Source: an uncultured Bacteroides sp. (GTDB lineage Bacteria; Bacteroidota; Bacteroidia; Bacteroidales; Bacteroidaceae). Taken from it: a stretch of 11,946 bases of DNA. The notes below the pieces were generated by a model. That model saw nothing but the letters and a program-made list of their open reading frames with translations, was not told the DNA's origin and searched no databases. The stretch spans positions 1-11,946 of the forward strand of contig NZ_URFY01000079.1 of NCBI RefSeq assembly GCF_900547205.1. The letters run 5' to 3'. Positions 5,066-11,946 of this stretch are shown in pieces; position 1 is the first letter of the stretch; every line of letters begins with the position of its first letter. A program made the position numbers and the translations under genes.

Positions 5066-7600
5066 TTATTCTTGAGAGACAATTTTCATCTCCAGCTCAC
5101 CTTTTTCTTCATTCAGAGATACTTGGATAACATCTTTCTCCTTTAAAGTTGAAGAAATGATGAGTTCAGAAAGTCCATCCTCCAAATAAGTCTGGATAGC
5201 TCGCTTCAAAGGTCGGGCACCATACTGCACATCATAGCCTTTCGATGCAATATATTCTTTTGCTTTATCTTCAATAACAAGCTTATATCCAATTGACTCT
5301 ATTCTATCATACAGTCCTTTCAACTCAATATCAATAATCTTGGTTATTGCTTCCAAAGATAGCTGATCAAAGGTGATGATTTCATCTACACGGTTCAAGA
5401 ATTCAGGAGCGAATGATTTATTTAGAGCCTTTTGTATCACACTTCGCGAGAATTCTTTATCGTCCAAACGGTTTTGTGTCGCAAAACCAACACCACGCCC
5501 AAAATCCTTTAACTGACGGGTTCCGATATTTGATGTCATGATAAGAACGGTATTTTTAAAGTCTACCACTCTGCCATAACTGTCAGTCAAGCGTCCTTCA
5601 TCCATCACCTGCAGGAGAAGATTGAACACATCGGGATGTGCTTTTTCAATCTCATCAAGTAAGACAATAGAGTAAGGTTTACGGCGTACTTTTTCTGTCA
5701 ACTGTCCACCTTCTTCATATCCTACATATCCCGGAGGAGCTCCGACCAGACGTGAGACTGTAAATTTTTCCATATACTCACTCATGTCTATACGAATCAG
5801 TGCATCGGAAGAACCAAACATATACTTAGCTAATTCCTTAGCCAAATGGGTTTTACCAACTCCTGTCGGACCTAAGAACATAAAAGTTCCAATCGGCTTA
5901 TTAGGGTCTTTCAGTCCAACACGACTTCTAAGGATGGCCTTAACCAATTTCTCTATGGCTGTATCCTGAGCAATAACTTTGGACTGCAAATCTTCCTTCA
6001 TACCAGCCAGTTTAATACCTTCGGCTTGCGCCATACGCTGCACAGGTATGCCGGACATCATCGACACCACATTTGCAATTTCCTCGGCATCAACAGTTTG
6101 CCTGTTTTCCTTCAAACTGGCTTCCCATTCTTTTTTCATCACGTCCAATTGAAGTGAAAGATCCTTCTCTTTATCACGGAAACTGGCAGCAAGTTCGAAA
6201 TTCTGCGATTTTACAGCTTCGTTCTTCTTGTTTTTAGCTTCTTCGATAAGCTTCTCTTGCTCTTCGATCTCTTTCGGAACATTGATGTTCGTAAGATGTA
6301 CGCGAGAACCGGCTTCATCTAAGGCATCGATAGCCTTATCCGGAAAGTTACGGTCTGTGATATAGCGATCTGTCAGCTTGACACATGCTTCCAAGGCTTC
6401 ATCGGTGTAATACACATTATGATGATCTTCATATTTATCTTTGATATTATGAAGAATCTGTAACGTTTCAGCAGCAGTGGTAGGCTCTACCATAACTTTC
6501 TGGAAACGACGTTCCAAAGCGCCATCCTTCTCAATATTCTTACGATATTCGTCGAGGGTAGTGGCACCGATACATTGTATTTCTCCTCTTGCCAAGGCCG
6601 GTTTCAACATATTGGCGGCATCCATAGAGCCTGCTGCAGAACCTGCACCAACAATAGTATGTATCTCGTCAATGAACAAAATAACATTCGGATTTTTCTG
6701 CAACTCATTGAGAATGGAGCGGATACGCTCTTCAAATTGTCCACGATATTTGGTTCCTGCCACAACAGCAGTCATATCAAGAGCTACAACTCGCTTATCA
6801 AAAAGAATCCTCGAAACTTTCTTTTGAATGATTCTTAGAGCCAAACCTTCAACAATAGCTGATTTTCCAACTCCAGGTTCACCAATCAAAATCGGATTAT
6901 TCTTTTTACGACGACTCAGGATTTGAGCCAGACGTTCAATTTCTCTTTCTCTGCCGACTACAGGATCCAAACGTCCTTCTTCTGCCGCTTTTGTCATATC
7001 CGTACCGAAATTATCCAGCACAGGTGTATCATTGGACGGCTTTTTCGAAGCAGTTTGCGCTTGCTGCTGACGTTCATCAGCATTTCCTCTACCACCGGAG
7101 CGAGGAGAAGACATTTCATCGTCATCATCATCGTCTTCGGTAAATCCCATGCCGGAATTTATATCCGGCTGCAATGTAGCTTGCTCTAGAACTTTCATGT
7201 AATTAACATCATTAGCTTCAAGCACGGAAGCTGCGATATTGTTTTTCTCTCTTAAGATTGCCAATAGAACATGTTCTGTATCAGCGATGTTACTTTTCAT
7301 ACCACGTGCTTCTAAAATACACACTTTCAAAATTCTCGCCGCATCATTTGATAACGGTATCTCAGCATTGGGCAAAAGCATATCATCGGCTTCTGCCTTC
7401 AGCCTAGCTTCAATCTGCTGCTTTACCACAGCCAGATTGGTGTTGAGTTTAGACAATATCTCAATAGCTTTTCCTTCACCGTCACGGAGCATTCCCAGAA
7501 GCAGGTGTTCAGGGCCTATATACCTACTTCTCAATCGATTAGCTTCTTCTTTACTATAGACGATAATGTCGGAAACTCTTTGTGAGAATTGATTATTCAT
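5066..7600 (-). CDS. clpC: ATP-dependent Clp protease unfoldase ClpC (AAA+)
   Basis: ClpC is a hexameric AAA+ unfoldase that feeds substrates to the ClpP peptidase in the cytosol. The 844-residue protein has two Clp N-domain repeats (about 1-145), a linker with an acidic run (155-162), D1 ATPase with Walker A GEPGVGKS (240-247) and Walker B ILFIDE (307-312), a short coiled-coil middle domain (about 440-500), and D2 with Walker A GPTGVGKT (577-584) and Walker B VLLDE (646-650). The ClpP-binding loop tripeptide VGF (704-706) and the short middle domain separate it from the disaggregase ClpB. The start is supported by an unusually good Shine-Dalgarno for this group, AAGGA, six bases upstream (7607-7611). 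Neither clpP nor the Firmicutes regulators ctsR/mcsAB is nearby. Confidence 0.96.
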   Translation of the reverse strand: MNNQFSQRVSDIIVYSKEEANRLRSRYIGPEHLLLGMLRDGEGKAIEILSKLNTNLAVVKQQIEARLKAEADDMLLPNAEIPLSNDAARILKVCILEARGMKSNIADTEHVLLAILREKNNIAASVLEANDVNYMKVLEQATLQPDINSGMGFTEDDDDDDEMSSPRSGGRGNADERQQQAQTASKKPSNDTPVLDNFGTDMTKAAEEGRLDPVVGREREIERLAQILSRRKKNNPILIGEPGVGKSAIVEGLALRIIQKKVSRILFDKRVVALDMTAVVAGTKYRGQFEERIRSILNELQKNPNVILFIDEIHTIVGAGSAAGSMDAANMLKPALARGEIQCIGATTLDEYRKNIEKDGALERRFQKVMVEPTTAAETLQILHNIKDKYEDHHNVYYTDEALEACVKLTDRYITDRNFPDKAIDALDEAGSRVHLTNINVPKEIEEQEKLIEEAKNKKNEAVKSQNFELAASFRDKEKDLSLQLDVMKKEWEASLKENRQTVDAEEIANVVSMMSGIPVQRMAQAEGIKLAGMKEDLQSKVIAQDTAIEKLVKAILRSRVGLKDPNKPIGTFMFLGPTGVGKTHLAKELAKYMFGSSDALIRIDMSEYMEKFTVSRLVGAPPGYVGYEEGGQLTEKVRRKPYSIVLLDEIEKAHPDVFNLLLQVMDEGRLTDSYGRVVDFKNTVLIMTSNIGTRQLKDFGRGVGFATQNRLDDKEFSRSVIQKALNKSFAPEFLNRVDEIITFDQLSLEAITKIIDIELKGLYDRIESIGYKLVIEDKAKEYIASKGYDVQYGARPLKRAIQTYLEDGLSELIISSTLKEKDVIQVSLNEEKGELEMKIVSQE

Positions 7601-7635
7601 ACTTATTCCTTTTCTTCTAAGGGGTTATTCACTTG

Positions 7636-7643
7636 CAAATATA
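7636..7643 (-). promoter_or_regulatory. -7 box of the clpC promoter
   Basis: The minus strand reads TATATTTG, a perfect TAnnTTTG match, 35 bases upstream of the clpC ATG. No good -33 element is present at a 19-bp spacing. The box overlaps the left arm of the inverted repeat at 7635-7642/7669-7676, so regulator binding there could block it; that regulatory role is only inferred. Confidence 0.65.
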
Positions 7644-7877
7644 CGCATTAAATAAGGTTTGTATCGCAATATTTGCTTTATTTCTTTATCTACAAATGGC
7701 GTGCCATAAAAACATTGTATTCGTATTATATATAAGGTATAACAAATTTCTAGTGTAATTACCCAACCGATGTAGTATCTTTCTACCTCTGAATTATCTT
7801 TTTTCACCTTTAGTTTCCGTATTTTAAAGCTTAATAGAATATCGTTTCGTCCATAATAAAAGTTTCTTCCCAAAAAC

Positions 7878-7908
7878 TTTCGTATATCGTGGAAAAGTAG
7901 TACTTTAG
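7878..7908 (+). promoter_or_regulatory. Candidate promoter of gyrA
   Basis: TTTC (7878-7881) resembles the -33 TTTG at three of four bases. It is followed after exactly 19 bp by TACTTTAG (7901-7908), which matches TAnnTTTG except at one position. Transcription would begin near 7915 and give a leader of about 40 bases. Neither box is perfect, but the spacing and position fit. Confidence 0.55.
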
Positions 7909-7955
7909 CGTGGTTTTTCACAAACCATAGAATGTATAATTAATAATCATTTTAA

Positions 7956-10529
7956 ATGCTTGAACAAGACAGAATTATAAAGATTAACATCGAGGAGGAA
8001 ATGAAGTCATCGTACATTGACTACTCCATGTCGGTCATCGTTTCGCGTGCCCTTCCAGATGTTAGAGACGGATTTAAGCCAGTTCACCGTAGAATTTTAT
8101 ACGGAATGATGGAACTGGGTAATACTTCGGACAAACCTTATAAAAAATCAGCCAGAATCGTGGGTGAGGTACTCGGTAAATACCACCCTCACGGAGATTC
8201 TTCAGTTTATTTTGCAATGGTGCGTATGGCTCAGGAATGGGCAATGCGTTATCCTTTGGTAGACGGACAAGGTAACTTTGGTTCTGTAGATGGTGACAGC
8301 CCTGCTGCTATGCGTTATACAGAGGCCCGTCTTAATAAATTGGGTGAAGCCATGATGGATGACCTTTACAAGGAAACCGTCGACTTTGAACCAAACTTTG
8401 ACAATACGCTGACAGAACCTACAGTAATGCCAACGCGTATCCCTAATCTTTTAGTAAACGGGGCATCGGGTATTGCTGTTGGTATGGCTACCAATATGCC
8501 TCCGCATAACCTTTCGGAAGTAATCGATGCGTGTGACGCATACATTGATAATCCGGAAATTACCGTAGAGGAGTTAATGAGCTTCGTAAAAGCTCCGGAC
8601 TTCCCTACAGGGGGATATATATATGGTATAAGCGGTGTACGTGAAGCATATCTGACTGGTCGCGGACGTGTGATTATGCGTGCAAAAGCTGAAATTGAAT
8701 CGGGACAGACTCATGATAAAATCGTAATTACCGAGATTCCTTATAACGTAAACAAGGCTGAATTAATTAAATATATCGCTGATCTTGTGAACGATAAGAG
8801 AATTGAAGGCATCTCGAACGCCAATGATGAATCCGACCGTGACGGTATGCGTATTGTTATTGACATCAAACGAGATGCTAACGCAAGCGTAGTGCTGAAT
8901 AAGCTTTATAAAATGACAGCTTTGCAGACTTCTTTTGGTGTAAACAACGTTGCATTGGTTCATGGCCGCCCAAAGACATTGAATTTAAGAGATTTAATTA
9001 AATACTTCATTGAGCATAGACACGAAGTTGTCATTCGCCGTACTGAATTTGAACTTCGTAAAGCGAGAGAACGTGCTCATATCCTCGAAGGTTTAATCAT
9101 TGCTTCAGACAATATCGACGAAGTAATCCGCATTATCCGTGCTGCTAAAACGCCTAATGACGCTATAGCAGGCTTGATAGAGCGATTCAACCTGACAGAA
9201 ATTCAGTCTCGTGCGATTGTAGAAATGCGTTTGCGCCAATTAACCGGTCTGATGCAGGATCAGCTTCATGCTGAATACGAAGAAATAATGAAGCAAATTG
9301 CTTATTTGGAAAGTATTCTGGCCGATGATGAAGTATGTCGCAGAGTGATTAAAGAGGAATTATTGGAGGTCAGAACAAAATATGGCGATCAACGTCGTTC
9401 TGAAATCGTTTATTCTTCTGAAGAATTTAACCCAGAAGACTTCTATGCGGATGATCAGATGATTATCACAATCTCTCACATGGGATATATCAAACGTACA
9501 CCTTTGACTGAATTCCGCGCACAGAATCGTGGTGGGGTAGGATCGAAAGGTACGGAAACTCGTGATGCAGACTTCGTAGAGCATATTTATCCGGCTACAA
9601 TGCACAATACCATGATGTTCTTTACTCAAAAAGGTAAGTGCTACTGGCTGAAAGTATATGAAATACCAGAAGGAACTAAGAACTCTAAGGGACGTGCTAT
9701 CCAAAACCTGTTGAATATTGATTCTGATGATAATGTGACGGCATATTTGCGTGTGAAGAGTCTGGAAGATACAGAGTTCATCAATAGCCATTATGTATTG
9801 TTCTGCACAAAGAAAGGCGTTATAAAGAAGACATTGCTTGAGCAATATTCACGTCCTCGCCAGAATGGTGTGAATGCTATTACAATTCGTGAAGATGATA
9901 GCGTAATCGAAGTTCGCATGACGAATGGTAACAATGAGATTATTATTGCCAACCGCAACGGACGTGCTATCCGTTTCCATGAAGCAACTGTCCGTGTAAT
10001 GGGACGTACTGCAACTGGTGTGCGTGGTATCACGCTGGACAACGATGGCCAGGATGAAGTAGTCGGAATGATTTGCATCAAAGATTTGGAAACAGAATCA
10101 GTAATGGTTGTTTCTGAACAAGGATATGGAAAGCGCTCTGAAATCGAAGATTATCGTAAGACCAATCGCGGTGGTAAGGGAGTGAAGACCATGAACATTA
10201 CCGATAAAACAGGTAAAGTGGTAACAATCAAGTCTGTAACTGATGAAAATGACTTGATGATTATCAATAAGTCTGGCATTACAATTCGTCTGAAAGTAGC
10301 AGATTTCCGCATTATGGGACGTGCCACGCAAGGTGTTCGTATGATTAACCTTGAAAAACGTAACGACCAGATTGGTTCGGTTTGCAAGGTTATGACAGAA
10401 AGTCTTGAGGATGAAATTCCGGCAGAAGAAGCTGAGGGTACAATCGTGATCGATCCGAACACAGATACTCCCGATGTTGAAGATGCAGTAGACGTAAGTG
10501 AAAACGATAACGAAAATATTGAGGAATAG
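7956..10529 (+). CDS. gyrA: DNA gyrase subunit A
   Basis: GyrA, with GyrB, introduces negative supercoils by cutting and resealing both DNA strands. The 857-residue product has the winged-helix/tower breakage-reunion region (about 1-490), catalytic Tyr121 in RYTEAR, and a six-blade-type C-terminal DNA-wrapping domain (about 495-815), then an acidic tail (818-857). The quinolone-resistance region reads HPHGDSSVYFAMV: Ser82 (E. coli Ser83) is the wild-type residue, while Phe86 occupies the E. coli Asp87 position. The GyrA box in blade one is QNRGGVG (523-529) instead of QRRGGKG, and a second copy-like motif TNRGGKG lies at 736-742. ParC is unlikely because the wrapping domain is full length with a box. 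ATG 7956 is followed directly by the conserved N-terminus. gyrB is not in the window. Confidence 0.98.
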   Translation: MLEQDRIIKINIEEEMKSSYIDYSMSVIVSRALPDVRDGFKPVHRRILYGMMELGNTSDKPYKKSARIVGEVLGKYHPHGDSSVYFAMVRMAQEWAMRYPLVDGQGNFGSVDGDSPAAMRYTEARLNKLGEAMMDDLYKETVDFEPNFDNTLTEPTVMPTRIPNLLVNGASGIAVGMATNMPPHNLSEVIDACDAYIDNPEITVEELMSFVKAPDFPTGGYIYGISGVREAYLTGRGRVIMRAKAEIESGQTHDKIVITEIPYNVNKAELIKYIADLVNDKRIEGISNANDESDRDGMRIVIDIKRDANASVVLNKLYKMTALQTSFGVNNVALVHGRPKTLNLRDLIKYFIEHRHEVVIRRTEFELRKARERAHILEGLIIASDNIDEVIRIIRAAKTPNDAIAGLIERFNLTEIQSRAIVEMRLRQLTGLMQDQLHAEYEEIMKQIAYLESILADDEVCRRVIKEELLEVRTKYGDQRRSEIVYSSEEFNPEDFYADDQMIITISHMGYIKRTPLTEFRAQNRGGVGSKGTETRDADFVEHIYPATMHNTMMFFTQKGKCYWLKVYEIPEGTKNSKGRAIQNLLNIDSDDNVTAYLRVKSLEDTEFINSHYVLFCTKKGVIKKTLLEQYSRPRQNGVNAITIREDDSVIEVRMTNGNNEIIIANRNGRAIRFHEATVRVMGRTATGVRGITLDNDGQDEVVGMICIKDLETESVMVVSEQGYGKRSEIEDYRKTNRGGKGVKTMNITDKTGKVVTIKSVTDENDLMIINKSGITIRLKVADFRIMGRATQGVRMINLEKRNDQIGSVCKVMTESLEDEIPAEEAEGTIVIDPNTDTPDVEDAVDVSENDNENIEE

Positions 10530-10561
10530 ACATAATATTAATAATTAATCAAACAACAATC

Positions 10562-11779
10562 ATGAAAAGAGTATTATTTTCAATGGTTTTATTAATGGCT
10601 GTAAGCTTCTCATTTGCTCAAATGAAAAATGTAAAAGAAGCAAAGAGTATCGCCAATGATGTAAAACCGAACTTTGACCAAGCTGAAAAGCTTATTGGAG
10701 AGGCAATGAAGAGCCCTGAAACTAAGGATCTTCCTGAAACATGGGACGTTGCTGGATTTATTCAGAAGCGTATCAACGAAGAACAAATGAAGACTGCTTT
10801 TTTGAAAAAACCGTATGACACAGTGAAGGTTTACAATAGCATTCTTAATATGTTTGAGTATTATAATAAATGTGATGAATTGGCACAGATACCTAATGAG
10901 AAGGGGAAGATTAAAAACAAATATCGCAAATCAAATGCTTCTAGTTTGTTAGTTGAACGTCCTAATTTGATTAACGGTGGAGTCCATTTCTTCAATCATG
11001 ACAAGAATGAAGAAGCACTGAAATTCTTCGTAACTTACGTTGAATCAGCATCTTATCCTATGCTTGCTGATAAAGATATAGCTAAAACTGATACTCTTCT
11101 TTCAGCTGTAAGTTATTATGCAGCATTGGCAGCAGAGAAAGTAGGAAACAAAGATTTAGTTCTAAAATATGCTCCAGCAGCAACTGCAGATAAAGAGAAT
11201 GGTAACGGAGCATTGCAGCTGTTAGCCGAAGCTTATAAATCCAAGAAAGATACTGTCGCTTTGATTCAAGTTTTGGAAGAAGGCGTTAACAAATATCCCG
11301 AAAATGATACTTTCTTTGCTAGCTTGGTCGATCTTTATAATAATACGAATCAGCCTAACAAAGCAATGGAATTTGCTGATAAAATGCTGACTAAAGACCC
11401 TAATAACAAGCTGTATGTGTATGTAAAGGCATATCTCTATCATAATATGAAAGAATATGATAATGCTATTGAATACTACAAGAAAACTATTGAAGTTGAT
11501 CCAAATTATGCAGAAGCATACTCTAACATCGGTTTAGCTTACTTGATGAAAGCTCAGGATTATGCAGATAAAGCAACAACAGATATCAATGATCCTAAAT
11601 ATGCTGAAGCACAGGCCGCAGTAAAGAAGTTCTATGAAGAAGCTAAACCATTCTACGAAAAGGCAAGAGAATTGAAACCTGATCAGAATGATTTATGGCT
11701 ACAAGGTCTTTACCGTGTTTACTATAATTTGAATATGGGACCTGAGTTTGAGGAAATTGATAAGATGATGCCTAAATAA
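10562..11779 (+). CDS. Exported tetratricopeptide-repeat (TPR) protein
   Basis: The 405-residue product starts with a signal peptide (MKRVLFSMVLLMAVSFSFA, cleavage before Gln20; no lipobox Cys), so it is probably periplasmic. The mature part is mostly helical. Clear TPR units occur at about 285-318 (YHNMKEYDNAIEYYKKTIEVDPN) and 319-380, the latter stretched by an insert rich in Ala/Asp/Lys; weaker repeats fill about 180-280. The N-terminal ~150 residues have no motif I recognise. TPRs are protein-docking scaffolds; no catalytic motif is seen and no partner can be named. It lies 32 bp after gyrA with no terminator or promoter box between, so it probably shares the gyrA transcript. No Shine-Dalgarno precedes the ATG, as is usual in Bacteroides. 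Confidence 0.88.
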   Translation: MKRVLFSMVLLMAVSFSFAQMKNVKEAKSIANDVKPNFDQAEKLIGEAMKSPETKDLPETWDVAGFIQKRINEEQMKTAFLKKPYDTVKVYNSILNMFEYYNKCDELAQIPNEKGKIKNKYRKSNASSLLVERPNLINGGVHFFNHDKNEEALKFFVTYVESASYPMLADKDIAKTDTLLSAVSYYAALAAEKVGNKDLVLKYAPAATADKENGNGALQLLAEAYKSKKDTVALIQVLEEGVNKYPENDTFFASLVDLYNNTNQPNKAMEFADKMLTKDPNNKLYVYVKAYLYHNMKEYDNAIEYYKKTIEVDPNYAEAYSNIGLAYLMKAQDYADKATTDINDPKYAEAQAAVKKFYEEAKPFYEKARELKPDQNDLWLQGLYRVYYNLNMGPEFEEIDKMMPK

Positions 11780-11806
11780 TTATCTAATGATGCCTAATAA
11801 TTATCT
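11765..11806 (+). repeat. Imperfect tandem repeat over the TPR gene stop codon
   Basis: ATGATGCCTAAATAATTATCT (11765-11785, 21 nt) is repeated after a single A as a 20-nt copy (11787-11806) lacking one A. The first copy encodes the terminal Met-Met-Pro-Lys-stop. In the second copy the lost A removes that in-frame TAA. The pattern suggests a slippage duplication at the 3' end of the gene. Confidence 0.85.
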
Positions 11807-11828
11807 TTATTAGATACTTATAAATATA

Positions 11829-11862
11829 GAAGGTTACTTGAAAACAGTAACCTTCTTTTTTT
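11829..11862 (+). terminator. Intrinsic terminator of the gyrA-TPR unit
   Basis: GAAGGTTACT (11829-11838) pairs perfectly with AGTAACCTTC (11846-11855) around a 7-base loop, and a run of seven T (11856-11862) follows. It lies 49 bases past the TPR stop codon. The next IS begins 29 bases further on. Confidence 0.93.
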
Positions 11863-11891
11863 GTGCTCTCTTACTTATAAATACAAAACTC

Positions 11892-11915
11892 GGGTCAAGT
11901 CGAAAACTCTGTGGT
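11892..11915 (+). repeat. IS terminal inverted repeat (left end)
   Basis: Twenty-two of 24 bases match the inverted repeat at 124-147 on the opposite strand. The mismatches fall at repeat positions 17 and 22, as expected for imperfect left and right IS ends. Confidence 0.82.
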
Positions 11916-11921
11916 TATATT

Positions 11922-11946
11922 ATGCCGGTATCCAAAAGAAATTTAT
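11922..11946 (+). CDS. Possible start of an IS-encoded protein (partial)
   Basis: An ATG 30 bp inside the IS terminus opens a frame reading MPVSKRNL before the window ends. The position fits the first gene of a compact IS, possibly the separate N-terminal-region protein that accompanies ISAon1-type transposases. Eight codons are too few to prove coding, and a different start further right is possible. Confidence 0.3.

Larger units (their letters stand above)
7601..7955. other. Divergent clpC-gyrA intergenic control region
   Basis: This 355-bp AT-rich stretch separates two genes transcribed away from each other. It contains the clpC ribosome-binding site and -7 box on the left and a probable gyrA promoter on the right. 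An 8-bp inverted repeat, GCAAATAT (7635-7642) and ATATTTGC (7669-7676), overlaps the clpC -7 box. The remaining ~200 bp (7680-7875) show no RNA gene, hairpin terminator or convincing small gene. A GTG-started 98-codon frame crosses it on the minus strand but looks like chance. Confidence 0.75.
11892..11946 (+). mobile_element. Left end of a second ISL3/ISAon1-like insertion sequence (truncated by window)
   Basis: The inward-reading terminus GGGTCAAGTCGAAAAC is identical over 16 bases to the terminus of the IS at the left edge. Beyond about 25 bases the sequence differs from that IS's right end and lacks a transposase 3' end. It is therefore most likely the opposite (left) terminus, giving the same orientation as the first IS. 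The expected 8-bp target flank is 11884-11891, CAAAACTC. Only 55 bases are visible, so completeness is unknown. Confidence 0.72.

Noticed and set aside
7083..7162. Short GAT/GAC-rich run as a microsatellite or CRISPR-like repeat
   Set aside because: It is coding sequence for the acidic linker of ClpC; units are only one codon long and there are no spacers.
5066..7600. Calling the Clp ATPase ClpB
   Set aside because: The middle domain is short and a VGF ClpP-binding tripeptide is present, both of which favour ClpC over the disaggregase ClpB.
7625..7921. 98-codon minus-strand frame in the clpC-gyrA gap, starting with GTG
   Set aside because: It has no ribosome-binding site, shows an unstructured AT-driven composition without a recognisable motif, and runs over both the clpC and gyrA promoter elements. 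Chance is the simplest explanation.
9360..9845. 161-codon minus-strand frame antisense to gyrA
   Set aside because: It lies fully inside gyrA coding sequence with no start signals or domain-like sequence; it is a shadow frame.
7956..10529. Calling the type II topoisomerase subunit ParC
   Set aside because: It has a full-length wrapping domain with a GyrA-box-like motif in blade one, and its motifs align with gyrase subunit A throughout.

Overview
The window looks like a Bacteroides (Bacteroidales) chromosome. The evidence is the set of gene types, promoters with the Bacteroides -7 box TAnnTTTG, almost no Shine-Dalgarno sequences, exported proteins with Gln right after the predicted signal-peptide cleavage site, and an ISAon1/ISL3-like insertion sequence of a kind common in this group. 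Genus is inferred from sequence character; no search was possible.

Layout, left to right. (1) Bases 1-147 are the right end of an insertion sequence (IS): the last 36 codons of its transposase, then its terminal inverted repeat. (2) Bases 149-405 hold a tRNA operon on the minus strand: two nearly identical tRNA-Arg(ACG) genes with a strong upstream promoter and an intrinsic terminator that abuts the IS. (3) Bases 433-2730 (minus) encode an exported patatin-like phospholipase with a POTRA and outer-membrane barrel, i.e. type Vd architecture. (4) Bases 2899-4944 (minus) are htpG (bacterial Hsp90), and (5) 5066-7600 (minus) are clpC (AAA+ unfoldase). A terminator follows each of these two genes. 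(6) Bases 7601-7955 are a 355-bp divergent control region. (7) Bases 7956-10529 (plus) are gyrA, followed after 32 bp by (8) an exported TPR-repeat protein at 10562-11779 and a strong terminator. (9) From base 11892 the terminal inverted repeat of a second, related IS begins and runs off the window.

Functionally this is mostly core genome: two proteostasis machines (HtpG, ClpC), gyrase subunit A, arginine tRNAs, and two envelope or periplasmic proteins. The genes appear to be separate transcription units, except gyrA with the TPR gene and the tRNA pair. The least ordinary aspect is the frame: related IS ends in apparent direct orientation bracket about 11.7 kb of essential genes, and each IS sits just beyond a terminator. 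Other points worth checking are an acceptor-stem mismatch in one tRNA copy, an apparent A19-U56 replacement of the usual G19-C56 tRNA tertiary pair, and Phe at the GyrA position equivalent to E. coli Asp87. I found no CRISPR array, defence locus, or plainly novel multigene system.
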